Shown in pieces: positions 31,613 to 44,381 of a stretch of DNA of 64,000 bases. Every line of letters starts with the position of its first letter. Positions within the stretch are counted from its first letter, which is position 1. The stretch spans positions 49,311,819 to 49,375,818 of the forward strand of contig OU862908.1 in assembly GCA_917880885.1 (NCBI GenBank). Reading direction: 5' to 3'. Below the pieces are notes generated by a model, which was given only the letters and a program-made list of their open reading frames with translations, had not been told where the DNA came from and made no database searches. The DNA comes from Limnephilus marmoratus (lineage: Eukaryota; Arthropoda; Insecta; Trichoptera; Limnephilidae). The position numbers were made by a program, and so were the translations under genes.

Positions 31613-34600
31613 ACACTTAGAAGAGACTGGTATATTGATTTTGAAATTTATAAATTAATAAAGCAATTTTGGAGTTAAAATAGACGAGATTTAAAAAAAA
31701 TCTGATTTAAAATCAAATAAATCCGATTTTTATGATTTTTATCAACCCTGACAGAAACCTTTGCAGGTGTGCACACCAAAATCAGATGAATAGTATAGGA
31801 AATATACATATACATAGAAACCTTCGCTTCATATGTGATTTGAATTTACGCCCATTAAAATGCATTCTACAATAATTAAAAAAAAATATTTTATATTTCA
31901 CCATATTTTTATAATAGAGTAATAAAAAATATAATAAATACACATCACTAACTCACAAATAATTGCAAAAATTGCCTCTGAAATCTTAATAAAATAAAAT
32001 TGTTTAATGGCCTATAATTTATAATTTAAAACTTAAATAAATAAAGTACTGTAGAATCCGGATACAACGACCCTCAAGGGACCTAGTCGTACTAACCGGA
32101 CGACGCACAAAACGGCCGCATGATTTAGGCTGGTTTTTATTATGATATTGTAATTATTCAACTGCTTAACAATTCTGCATTGAGCATCGACATCTTCAAT
32201 GTTACCTATAGAGAGTTCAGTAACTATCTTTTGACATTTGACATGTCTCAAACTAGTGAAACTGCCCCGTGGAGTTTTTTTTTCTCTTAAATTTTGTAAT
32301 CTTCTCCGTAATAATTTGGTGTATAACTGTTTTATAGAGAACATGAAAAAATAAATAAATAATAAATATTGTGTTATTATGGTATTGTAACTATTGTTAT
32401 GAAATATGTAATAGTACAGATAGATAAATTTATTAATAAAACATTTAATAGAAATTATGACTTTAATGGTACTTAAACATTCCACATAACAAACATACAT
32501 AATGTTTATTACGTGCAATGTTTAGTCCGAAAAGATGCAATGTACCTACAATCTATGCAAGTAAATAATATTATTTTATCTAGTCACATATTATGTAGTA
32601 TACAAATTATGTAGTTACTAATGTGGAAATTCTGTAATTTGAATTTGTTTTTGGCCAATTGTGAATACGCGAAACACTGACGGTGATGCCGGGCGCGGGA
32701 AGCAGTTGGGCGCGGGGAGTAGCCGGGCTTCCCGTTAAGGTTCCCCTTAGGGTTTTCCCACTTACAAATTTTTTCCTGTAGCTTGGAAAACCTATAAGAG
32801 AACATACATAAAGTAATGTGTGTGTGTGATCAGGCACGGCCGGTGCCTTCAATTTTTGGTGGTTCGCTGAGTAATTCATCAAAAATTAAAACAAAATTAG
32901 GTAAATAAATAAAAAATAAAATTAGACAGAGCCTAGTTATTCATAACTCTTACAGTGCCCTTGAGGTGATTATTCACAAAAAAACGGCGCTGTACAAATT
33001 ATCCATTTATTATTACCTACTATAATTTTATGTAAAAGTTTTCTTTGCAGATTTACTATCTTGGTTGATAATTAAATGTAGTTTTGGCGGGCCATAGGCT
33101 ATAATTCTGCTTTTATTTTCATGGTTCATATATTCTTAATATAGTAAGTCTATATTTATTATTATATCACTTTTAATTTTAAAAAGGCAAGGAAGTTTAA
33201 AACAGCGATATCTATCGAATAATAACACAATAACAACACACAGTAAACGTTTCTTTTTTGCGCACCCCCCGCACGATAGTAAACCCCCTTTACTGAGTGA
33301 ATTTTGCAATATGTGATAAATGCACGAACAAAAGGTCACAAAAACTAATAATGACAATGTCAAATCGGTTTCCTCTACATCAAGATAATATCGCACCCGC
33401 AGACCCGTTGACTCATCGTTACATTTTACAAGAGAAAAATATAATTACTATCCTATTCAAACCCTACTACGAATGGTAATTTCGCTGGAAAGATGTCTTC
33501 GTAATTCCTCGGGCATTTCCGTCAACCGCGCGCCGCACGGCAGTTGCCATTTTTTCGCTATGATTGTGTATTTTGACGGTCTGAACATGTTGATGGGGGC
33601 TTCATACAAATGATAATTCTCAAACGGGGCGCTTCGCTGAAACGCGTGGAATGGTATGTACCTCGGTTCCTAGCCGATATAACTTGCGCGCGGGAAGCAA
33701 TGCTTTGGGCCACGATAATTTATTATTCTCTACCAAATTCATGTATATTTGGATATGATGTCAATTTTTTTTAAATTTAAAATAATGTACGCTATTTTAT
33801 AATTAAAAATATTATGTTTTACGATGAGCTGCAAAATGTTGTTTAATTTTGTTGGCGGTTCGGCGCACGAGTGCACTTTAGGACGAGCCGCGCCTGTGTG
33901 TGATGCACTTTTCCAAAGTCACCCATTTTCTTTAAAATTAAAGTATAGAGACTAAGATTGTTTCTTTGAACATTATACGAATTGCAAACTGGTATATTTA
34001 TGGTTTTAACCTTCAGCCTGCTTTCAAATATATGAATAATGTCACCTCCACGTGGAGCATTTTTTCATCTCATTTCATAATACTTTTTAAAACTGTCAAA
34101 AAATTAATATGTTAAATATCTAAAAATGCCACTTTCAGAAGGTATGTTAAATGCTGTGTACTATATATATATGTGAGGTATATTCAGGGCCTTACTAATA
34201 AATGTGTTTTAAATTTTACGCAACTGATAAACAACCATTAATGTAGTTACAACCACAAATGGTTGTTTATCAGTTGTGTAAATTTTTTAAAACATGTTTA
34301 TTAGTAAGGGTGTCAAAATATAAACGTGGGCTTGCCTGTTTCACCATATTGTCTGCCATACCGACTAGCTTGAATGTAATATTATATGAATTGTATCTAC
34401 TATCTGTTATTTATTTAAATTTTCTTGGATTTTATGTAAAATTTTTTAAAATAAACATAATTCTACACATTTTATATTTTCTAATATTTATTCTATATTA
34501 CAAACGATTTATTGATTGAGTATAATGTAGTCCTGTTTCTTGCATTTTTTCAATTTTACGTAATTTGAATTTACGTAACTGTCTGAAGAAAGAAAAAAGA

Positions 34601-36047
34601 ATTGTCATAGAGATGGTGATATTTCTTTGGACAAATTGTGTAATTCCTAATTTGATATAAAAAAAATGTTACTAAACCACTTGAGCTATGGTGTTTTCTG
34701 GATGTTCGGCTTTCAATTGGGTTATTTGATTAAAAACGAGTAAATATCATACCTTCAGTGACGGAAGCATATTACAGTTTAAAGCCAATGAATCCATCCA
34801 GATTTCACCGTTTATCCTATCGAATATAGAATAACAGAGGAAGTCTAATAATATAGACAGAGAAAACAAATAAATTAAAAATAATTATTTTTTAATGCTA
34901 ATAAGTCATTAGAAAATCAAAAAGAAAAATGTTTTCTCATAATTTCCCGACCCATTTTTCAAAATTTCCCAGCGTAGAAAAAAATTCAAACTTAACATCA
35001 CATCAAAAATTTCTAAAAAAAATTTCCCACCATTTTTCCCATTTTCCCAGAACAAATTTTTCATAAGAATAAAATTTCCCATTGTGCAAGATTCCGTACT
35101 TTAAATAACAAAATTCAAAATGTAAAATGTCTAAGTAAATGTTTTTACAAAAAATTTCCGATCAATTTTCCAAGCAAAAATTTTCCGATTTTCAAATTTT
35201 TTCGGGAGAATTTTACTCAGAAAATAGTAATTTCGAAACTTTACTTTACATCAAAAATATAAACTTCTTTTTTAAAAAATACCGATTCATACCGATTTCC
35301 GATTTTCCCGGATTAAATTCTTTCGGAAAATTTGAAAAAAATTTCCTCAGTTTAAAATTACCCAATATGAAACATTTGGAAAATTCAAATAACAAAGATA
35401 AATGTCTTATTATGTTTTCCAAAATCCAACATAAAAATTGAAAAGAAAAATTTCTAACCGAACTAATGAAACCAACTTCATGTACGAAGAAATTCCTGTC
35501 GCAGTTTGTTTTGTCCCAGTGACTTGCTGCCACCGTATCGCCAGATATTATTTTTCTAAGGAACCGGCTATTTTTGGAATCGGTTCCTTTTGTTTTTTAT
35601 AAAACTCGAAAATTTGAGTTGTGCCTATATAAAGAAAAACATGTATCTAAAACTCTGTGGGAAAATTGGGCGGAGCCCATCAAAAAGACACATGCAGGGC
35701 CTAGCAGCAGAAAACCCGCGGTAGTTTTTTTTATTAATATTATGCTTCACAGACATTTGGTAGGAACCAAAGGGATTCTACTACTCATATTATTCTGAAT
35801 TGAAATTATCTTTTAGAATGCACATTGGATGACAGACAAAAGTGACACTGGCCAAATTCAAAATGTCACTAACTGATAAGTCAGATAAAAAAAGTGGGTT
35901 TGTAATGTAATTATGTTTTTTTAAATTAATCAAAATTTGTTGTTTATTACGTGAAAATTATTAATGATGAGATTGTCTGCGAGAATAAAATATGATAAAA
36001 TGTTAAATATTTTATGAAAAGGCAGCAATCCAAAAATATGTTACAAA
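31613..36047. other. Long spacer between RABL3 and MAIP1
   Basis: No gene recognised. At about 32046-32110 a sequence beginning TACTGTAGAATCCGGATACA resembles one end of a pogo/Tigger-like transposon; no partner end was found. The 34190-34309 palindrome is listed separately. Frames at 32033-32518, 35139-35441 and elsewhere are AT-rich without domains. The last few hundred bases must contain the MAIP1 promoter, which has no obvious motif. Confidence 0.45.
34190..34309. mobile_element. Short palindromic MITE, about 120 bp
   Basis: The arms 34190-34239 (CCTTACTAATAAATGTGTTT ... ACAACCATT) and 34258-34309 are near-perfect inverted copies round an 18-bp centre. The ends read CCTTACTAATAAA and TTTATTAGTAAGG. 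It has no coding content. Confidence 0.8.
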
Positions 36048-38010
36048 ATGGCATCATCTTTTTTACTGGCAGCCAAACAAATTGGCAAATATAATAGGCA
36101 ATTGAAACAAGTTGTACAATTGAACAAAAATAATTACAAACCAAGCGTAAATACCAAAACATGCAATAATCTATTACATCACCATCAAACGGCTAATGAT
36201 TTAGTTCAACTTCACAAAACTGCCAAAAAGATTATCCAACCTAAAGAAGCCGCCAGTAATTTTATAAACCATGGAACTGTTAATAATTTACCTCGTTTAC
36301 CAGAATTTCTCGCGAGACAAGAGATTTATTGCGTAGAAATATTTGTGAAGAAGCGCCGTTTTCATACCACCGCCTCTGAAAGAAAATACTCAACTGAAAA
36401 TGGATCTCAACGGGAGATTCCCCGATTACCGAGAATTTTTTACATGCAAAATCCTTTCACGTGGATCGTCAACAAGTTTGACATGAAAATTCTCGAAAAA
36501 GCGTGGGATCCTACGTTTCGCCAAACTGAATTTATAAGGGGCACTAAACAAGTTAGTACTTATTATTTAATATGAACGGTTGTTATTACTAGTTTTTACC
36601 TTGCTGTTATTTCTTGTAACAATTTTTTTTCATGATTTAGTATGATATGTTTTGTCCATATTGTATTCATGGTTTTCCCACAAGTTTCAATATACTTTTT
36701 CAAAATTTTTTTTTCATTCTAATATTGAACAAACAATAATGTATGGTGTGTCAAAGTTTCCTAGCTCCTGGCAAGAATGGCTTTGCGCTCTGAATTCCAG
36801 GCAAAAAATCTTTGCAAATTTCATTATATTACGGCTCACCGTCTTCAACGGTTTTGCTGTTACTGTACATAGTTCAAACAACATAAAATTAAAGAGTAAA
36901 TATTTCGTCTTACGCTACCCTCTCCTATCGGAGGTTGACTATCATTAGGGAGATCTTCAACTTGCAGGCTGCAGCCCAGAACAACTCAAACAGGTTTCGT
37001 ATTAAAGAAACGCTGCATCTTCCTCACCTATGTAAATATGTATGTCGTTGGGTATTTGTATTTGATGTGTCTCTTCACGATGTGAACAAGTTATTGGAGT
37101 ATGTATCCTTTTTTGAAGTGAAACTTTATCTCCGTTGTGATGTGAAACTTGATGAAACAGAAACGATACTAAAAAGAGACAAACACATACATCTGTAGGA
37201 TTTAGCCTGAGAGAGAATGAGATAGAATGAAACTGCGCATGTTGGCCGCTTTGATTATGAGCTCACTTTTCCAAGCTCCTATTAGTTGTGATTGTATGAC
37301 TGAAGGTTTCACTTCTACCGTGTGTGAACTGCAATCAATTTTTTTTTTTACATATTCCTTCATAATTTTTGGCCGTTTATAGAAAGTACAAATGAACTTC
37401 TTAATGAACATTTTTCTGTAACCAGGCAGTGTCCACCGTGATGCAGCTTGTAACAGAAGGTAACAATGAAGACCTCCGAGGTCTGCTGACGAAGGCTGCC
37501 CACGCTACCCTCCGGGACGACTTGATGCAGCCGGGGGTGGAGGGGGTGCGCAGGATGTTGGCAATCCAACCCTCCGACATCAAGGTGGCTGCCCCCAGGA
37601 GGGTGCGCTTTCTCAAGTTTGAGGGTAAGTCCATGTGTAATGGAATATTGCAAATTCCATTTAAAAGTTTTTTGCTGATGGTTTCATCGTAACCTCTATT
37701 TAAAAAAAAAAATTTCTTTCAACCTTTTTCAAACAAACAATATGCGAGAGTTTCCAATGAAGCTCTGAGGAGCAACAAAATTTGTCATTGACTTATTTAC
37801 TTATTCCTGTATTTAATCTTTTCAGACAGAAAATTCTGTGACGTGGACATGATGTTTGTGGCGTTGAAATGGGTGTCTCCGGAGGGGTTGGACGGACTGA
37901 TCTATTTGGAACTATTCGCCAGCTTCCGGCGCGAGTACACTCAGTACTCCATACCGGAGTGGACCATTGCCTACTTCAAAATCATTAAGATTAATGTTCT
38001 CGATCGATGA
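36048..38010 (+). CDS. MAIP1: m-AAA protease-interacting protein 1, mitochondrial (3 coding exons)
   Basis: Coding exons 36048-36551, 37426-37624 and 37826-38010, with GT-AG introns, give 295 aa; human MAIP1 (C2orf47) is 291. The N-terminus MASSFLLAAKQIGKYNRQLK is basic, amphipathic and acid-free, as in a mitochondrial presequence. The C-terminal half follows the family order: PFTWIVNKFDMKILEKAWDP, FIRGTKQAVSTVMQLVTEGN, the RKFCDVDMMFVALKW strand, and the closing REYTQYSIPEWTIAYFKI, which matches the vertebrate REFTQ..PDWTIARI ending. The vertebrate protein binds the matrix AAA protease AFG3L2 and helps sort the MCU regulator EMRE. The residues before 130 are poorly conserved. The start has AAAATGG context. 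Confidence 0.9.
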
Positions 38011-40757
38011 GTTTATTTCAATGTCTCCTGTTTTATGCAGTCATGTATCAACACCGAGAACGTGTTATACATGTATGTATTAACACTACTACTGCACGTG
38101 GGTACCCGCCTATTTCATTAGAGGAGTTTACAAAAATATGTTTTAGAACCATTTATTTAATATTCACATTTTGTACTGGTACAACATGTTTATATGTTTA
38201 TTTGCATAATATATATGGATAAAGTACATAGGTAATGATTGCCCGCTTCAGGAAATTTTGGCTTTGAATGTGTGTAGGTTTTAACTTTTAGCCCAAAAAA
38301 TCTCCCTTAGTAGTTGAAAGTTGTAGGTAAATCACTTCACCCAAGGCAAAAACTAAACAAAATAAACTAACACGGTAATTTAAAACGAACAAAACATAGA
38401 TATTATATTTTTTAATATTCGTTCAATATAATAGACATACTAATCAATATTATTTGTTTGTTGTGTTTGCATATTTGTCTAGATTATAAAAGCTGCTGGG
38501 TGAGGGGGAAGATGTGTGAAAAATTCACCTACTTAAATTTTTGATGACCTGTCCCATTCCCTGTCTCTTCAAATATTCCAAAAAATCATAAACTGTTATA
38601 ATTGCATTGACAATTTAAAAAATAAAATTGAAATGGTTAATTTCATACCGCTGTCCACATAAATTAAAAATATATTAATTTATTTAAGGATACCAATTTG
38701 GAACAATGAGTAAAACCATAGCCGTCTAGGTGCAGAACAGCTGTGGTAATGCAAAATAGCCGCCCAATTACCAAATTATTAATAGCCACAATAGACATAT
38801 AAAAGCACTTTACTTTCACATGGCTAATATAAAATGAATACTTACTACATTATTTTGAAGGACAACACACAAATTTATTATTATCATAAAATTAATTGCC
38901 ATCAGAAGAGTTATCTCAATTGAAAAAAAAAATTCATGAACTATGCTGTCCAAAGCTGGTTGGATTTGTCTGTATTTGTTTTCTTTGATCTCTGCATGCT
39001 ATGATAACAATTAACGACTTCGCGAACTTGACGTTTTGGTTAAAATGTGGCCGATGGAACACCTGCACTGCCTCAACACTACTAGCCTCTTTCATCCAGC
39101 CAATGATGTGCCTCGAGCGGACACTTACACACTTAGCAGTGGCTATACGACACGGCCTCCGTAAAAGTATTAGTAAAGGATCTTATAATGGTGAAACTAC
39201 TCCACCCATGCAACAAAATAAAACAGAGGTTTATTCATTTTAAAACATTATTTATGGATTGGCTTAAAGAGGGAATAGCCAGACACAATTGGAAAAATGA
39301 ATATTAGTAGACCAGAACATAAAGGTGAGGGGTAGACAACAACTACAGCGGGGCGCAGAGTGGGAAGATGACTTTGGAGATATGTGATTCGTCAATAACT
39401 TAATATGACAGTATATAGGCATCTCGCATTATAATATCACCATTTAGTTTTTAAAAGTAAACTCTGCTTTTGAATGAATACACCTTTTTACATTGGAGTG
39501 CGAATTGCTCGCCGCGTATTGAACAAATTTGCGAAGTCTAAATACGGCAAAGTAAAGTTCGTTTATTTTCAGACTCCAATATTTTTTTGCCGTATTTAGT
39601 TAGGACACTTTTACAAATGTTTCATAATTTACTTACCCCGTAAACATCAACGAGCACACGCCATGTATCTCGAGTGATAGTATATATTTACACATTTTCA
39701 AAATACAAACCATGTTTTTGCGGTTTTATTTCTTAAAATGCACCGATGAGCGCTCGACGCTGGCTCGCAGAAGAATGATTACGTCACAATTTTTAGATTC
39801 ACGCGAAGCCATACTCAATCACAGCCGGTTCCAAGGAACCGATATGGGGAGGGGGAAATAATACGCTTTTATCACTTAGGGCAGGTCTACTAATATTCAT
39901 ATATCTATGGAAAAATGTAATTTTTAAATAAAATTCTAGATGAACCTTTTGATTTTTAGGTCATTGGCAGTATTTTAAATTTTCAAACAAAATTTTGTAT
40001 TATACAACACACATTTCAAATCACAATTATAATCATGTAGTAAAATAAATCAATAAATTGTCTAGGAAAGCTATTTTTCAGAATTTTAATTTTAGTTCTG
40101 TAGAACTATTAGGTTGGTTGTTGGAAGATCCTTATTGAGTTCTACAATAATCACGATTTGCAAATAAAATCAGGTATGGATAGCAAAAAAAATATACACA
40201 ACTACCGGCACTTAGAAAAAAACCAAACGAACGTCGTTTAACTGTCAAGGTTAACTGCGGTTCAATATCGATGGTTCTGCATTCAAACATTTTAATCGTA
40301 GCGGAGGCTGGTGCTACAGTTAATATAAAATCTTAAAAAAAAAGCTATGCACACATATTTTGTGACGAAAATACTTCAGTTTGTCTATTTATTTATGTTC
40401 TTACAAACTAACGTATAATACTTATCAATTTTTTTTTACATTCATATTTTGCTTAAACCTTAAACCAAAAAATAATTACAAAAAGTACACAATTTTAATA
40501 GCTTTATCATCACACATTTGAGCATTTTTGAATATGGGTATATATCAAAGCAAAATTTTGATTGAAATAAAATCGATATGGAGTTATTATTTAAAAATGC
40601 TGATACGGAGAATAATTAATCTTTCTCATCGGTACAGTTGCAAGGGTACAATCGCAAGACTGTCTTGACGAAATTTGAATTCTCGGCCGCTGGTTAATCG
40701 CCCTTAAGTCATGTTGTTTCGAGAATAATGCATTATTGCAGATACAGATGGCATTAT
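38011..40757. other. Convergent spacer between MAIP1 and the GH16 gene
   Basis: The 3' flanks of two convergent genes. AT-rich, with a somewhat GC-richer patch at 39000-39250 whose 80-codon frame shows no domain. No RNA gene, TIR pair or LINE tail could be supported here. Confidence 0.45.
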
Positions 40758-43700
40758 TTACAAGGCCCAGACTCGGACATAATCGACTTGGAGGGCTGCA
40801 TTGTCACTGTTTCCAAGATTCCAGGTTGGTAGCCATCTATTTTTGCCATTCCAGAAATCTCTCGTGGCCTGAAAATAAATAATAATATAAAACATCATTT
40901 AAAACACGAGGACGATAATTTAAATGGCTGCAATTTTTTTAAATGTGAATACCCCACCAGGGCCTTAACTGGTCCCAAACGTCTAGAGTTCTAGAGTCAG
41001 TGAGACTATGACATCTCCAATGGGATACTCCTTGGGTTATGTTGTGAGGTTGCAGGTAGTAAGTAGGATAAGGATATGGAGAAGTGTACGGAGAGTAAAT
41101 AGGTTTTATCGAAAATGTCGGTAACTTGTCATCGCTCTCAAGCACAACTGCAGGCCGCTAACGAACAAACAACAGTTCACGTCAAATAAATTAGAAACCC
41201 TTAGTCGTTGTGAACTATTTGTTCGTTTGCGACCTCCAGTCATTTTTGATACAACCTACATCGATTGACCATGCTAGGGGGCCTGGTTGCCTAACTAGGC
41301 TAAAGCCATTTCAAGTAACATTTCAATTCTAAATGGTGATCTTTCACTAGGGCGATACTGAGAGTATTTTACACTCAGTGATTAAAAAATAAGTAATCAG
41401 TAGTTATGTATATAAATATTATCTAACTAGCAGACCCGACCACACGTTGTTGTGGCTAATGAAACACAATGCCATTACCCAACCTTTAAAAAAACCACAC
41501 CACCCGCTTGCCAGCTGCCCGCTGCCTGAATTAAATATTTGAATTTCTCGGCTTTTCTCTACTATAATAAGCATGTATTATACATATAAACCTTCCCCTT
41601 GAATCACTCTATTTATTGGTGAAAACCGCATGAAAATCCGTTGCGGAGTTAAAAAGATCTATGCGCACATACATTTTGAGCCACTTCATTTTATACTATG
41701 TAATGATGATAATCTGTTATTCTTATTACCGTTGGTGAGTCGTTTGTCCACGGCTTGGGGTTTGGGTTGGATGCACCATCAGGGAAGTAATTGGTTCCGC
41801 CGACAGCCAGATTAAGAATGATGTAGAACTCCTGATCAAAGGGGGCCATTTTGGATCCGGACCTCCAGGGGTTGGGAACGTTGGCAGGGAAGCCACCTTG
41901 CTGCCAGAATCCTCCTCTGGTTGGAGCAATGGTTCCCATCTCAATTCCATCAATGCTGAACTTAATGTGTTCTGAAAAAAAAAGATTATGTTATTACAAA
42001 GATCTCACGAGGAATTTAGGTATGTACTGACTGAAGCCGTCACAACCCTTTTGTGGAGATTTCATGTTAATATTCGTTGTATGTAACCTCAAATATGACT
42101 CAATGGAATCCATTTTACAATGATATTCCAAAAATCATTATTTTATTTTTTTACATTAGTTCCAGAGTTTCTGAGGAAAATAATTCCCCTCAGGACCTAT
42201 GTCATCTTTGGGGTTGCTATGCTTTTATTAAATGTGATTTTTTTCCCGAGCAGTGTAGTGTGGTTTGTAACAGGCCCCCCCACCGACGTTGGGGCCCTAT
42301 GGAAAATTAAATATATTATTTACCAACTCCTGTGTCCTCCATGTGTTGCGATGATGATTAAAGAAATGGTTTGCAATACCCAAATTATACATTAAACATA
42401 TCGCATACCTGGTGTCCATTCCAACTGGTACTTCCTGAAGCCTGCGTTAAAGCCGGGAACCTCGTTCCTCTCCCAATGAGCCCTGCCCCAAGAATCAAGG
42501 TTGGGGTTAGGTCCGTAGTGCAAGGTAGATCCAACATTTTCAACTCCGATATTCTTTCCTCCCATAACCAGATTTCTGTTTCCTCGGGACTCGGCAATGT
42601 CGATTTCTCCAGAAGAAGGCCAGGTTCCGTACGAGTTTTGCTTGGGCAGCATCCAGATACCTGCATGAAAGAAAAGGTTTTTGAATTATCTTTTAGTCCA
42701 AGGAAAATCGTTTACATAAATAGATGCTTTAATATTTTGATATCAAAAGGATGTTTCTTACCTGGCCACAACCAATCTCCTGTGGGCATCTTAGCGGAAA
42801 TCTCGACCTTACCATAACGGAAGCTGAAGGACTTGGCGGTTTGGATGCGAGCGCTCTTGATGGGATTCAGAATATTGTCCGGGGTTCCAACACGGGAGCA
42901 GCCATAGAATTCAGCATTGGTGCAACTAAAACAGTTATTTTTTTTTCAATTTGTCATTTCGATTCAAAATATTATCTCTATTGCCCTCGAAATATTAAAC
43001 ATGCGATTGTATTTTGAAGTCAAAATATTTCGAGAAGTACAATATGTATTAAATATAAAAAATCAGAGTGTGCAACAGGGTGTGTCAATTATTTCAACTT
43101 CTCTCTCGAAAGTTGCATCTTACAAAGAAAATGAGAACTGCATAAAATTTATTTTTTTAAAAATGGTTATTAGCCCGCTAAAATGCATTGAAAATCAGAA
43201 AACAAACCTAAAACCAATTTTTTTTAATTTTTAATAATTTTTTTTTCAGTAAATTAACCTTTTAACGTTTGTTTAACTTTAAAGTGCGTATAACTGACAA
43301 AAATGAAAAAAAAAGTTCAAGTTTATGAATACAAGTAAGTCAACAAGAATTCTGATTTTATCCAGAAAAAGTGTTATTTTCCCCTTTTATATTTTTAACC
43401 AACACATCACGTATGTATAAAATTTTTTTTTTTTTTAGGTTCTTTGTACTGCAGTTATGGAATGAAAAATAAGTTTGGTACAAAATATAAAATATGAACC
43501 CTTTGTTTTATTTTTTTGCAAATCACGAAATCTATTTTTTTTCAAAACTTCCGGCCATTTTAGCGGGCTAATACTGAACAACAATTTTATTTATTTTTAC
43601 GTTTTCGAATAGCTACAGATCGTTCGAAACTTTTGAGACCCCGGGCGTTTAAATATAAGGCCATTTTTTTTCTCTCTATGGAGAGTGACACAAGCTAGTG

Positions 43701-44306
43701 TGCAATTCACGCGCGATAGAAGTGAAACTAGAAAGTCGCTAGATGTCGCTTTCTTTTCTTTTGCCTGTTTATTTTAAAGTGGTTTGAAGATTGGATATTG
43801 ATTTCACAAAAATTAAAAAGGTTTTTTTTTTGGATTTCGTAGGATTCGAACATCCGTTCGCTGGATGTCTGTCTCTCTGGCCGCTGAGACTTGTTAAGTG
43901 CCTTACCCGCTGCATAGAATTAGATTCTCGCCCCGAAGTGCGAATTTATCGCATTATATTAGAACCGAGGACCCGCGAAATAATAAATTTTTGTGAACCT
44001 TTTCTGTTTCATCCGAATTTCAAATCGCTAACGGGGCTAAAGAAATTTCACTTCAAACATTACAAAAGACTTGAAATATGCATAGAATGAATAAGCATTA
44101 AAATCTTAATTAGGCGTTGTTTTTTTTATCAGTTTTCATTATTTATACGTATTAAATAAATAACGAGTAAGTATCTAACAACGCAGGCATTATGCACTAC
44201 GCAGTAGACGTGGGCAAAATGATTCCCAAAAGTGAATAGATCCCGTCTGATTCCCCGGGCCTTTTGAATTGATTCCTTCTATTCATTCCTTTAATTCAAT
44301 TAATTC

Positions 44307-44381
<75 letters not shown>

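Noticed and set aside
32033..32518. 161-codon minus-strand protein
   Set aside because: AT-rich low-complexity text with no domain, partly overlapping a possible pogo-like terminus; no coding support.
35139..35533. 100-codon plus and 95-codon minus frames
   Set aside because: Phe/Lys/Asn-rich translations of repetitive AAATTTTCC-type sequence; no domain and overlapping on both strands.
36652..37198. Extra coding exons in MAIP1 intron 1
   Set aside because: The two short frames have no family resemblance. The intron ends fit the family without them, and exon 1 joins exon 2 in phase at 36551/37426.
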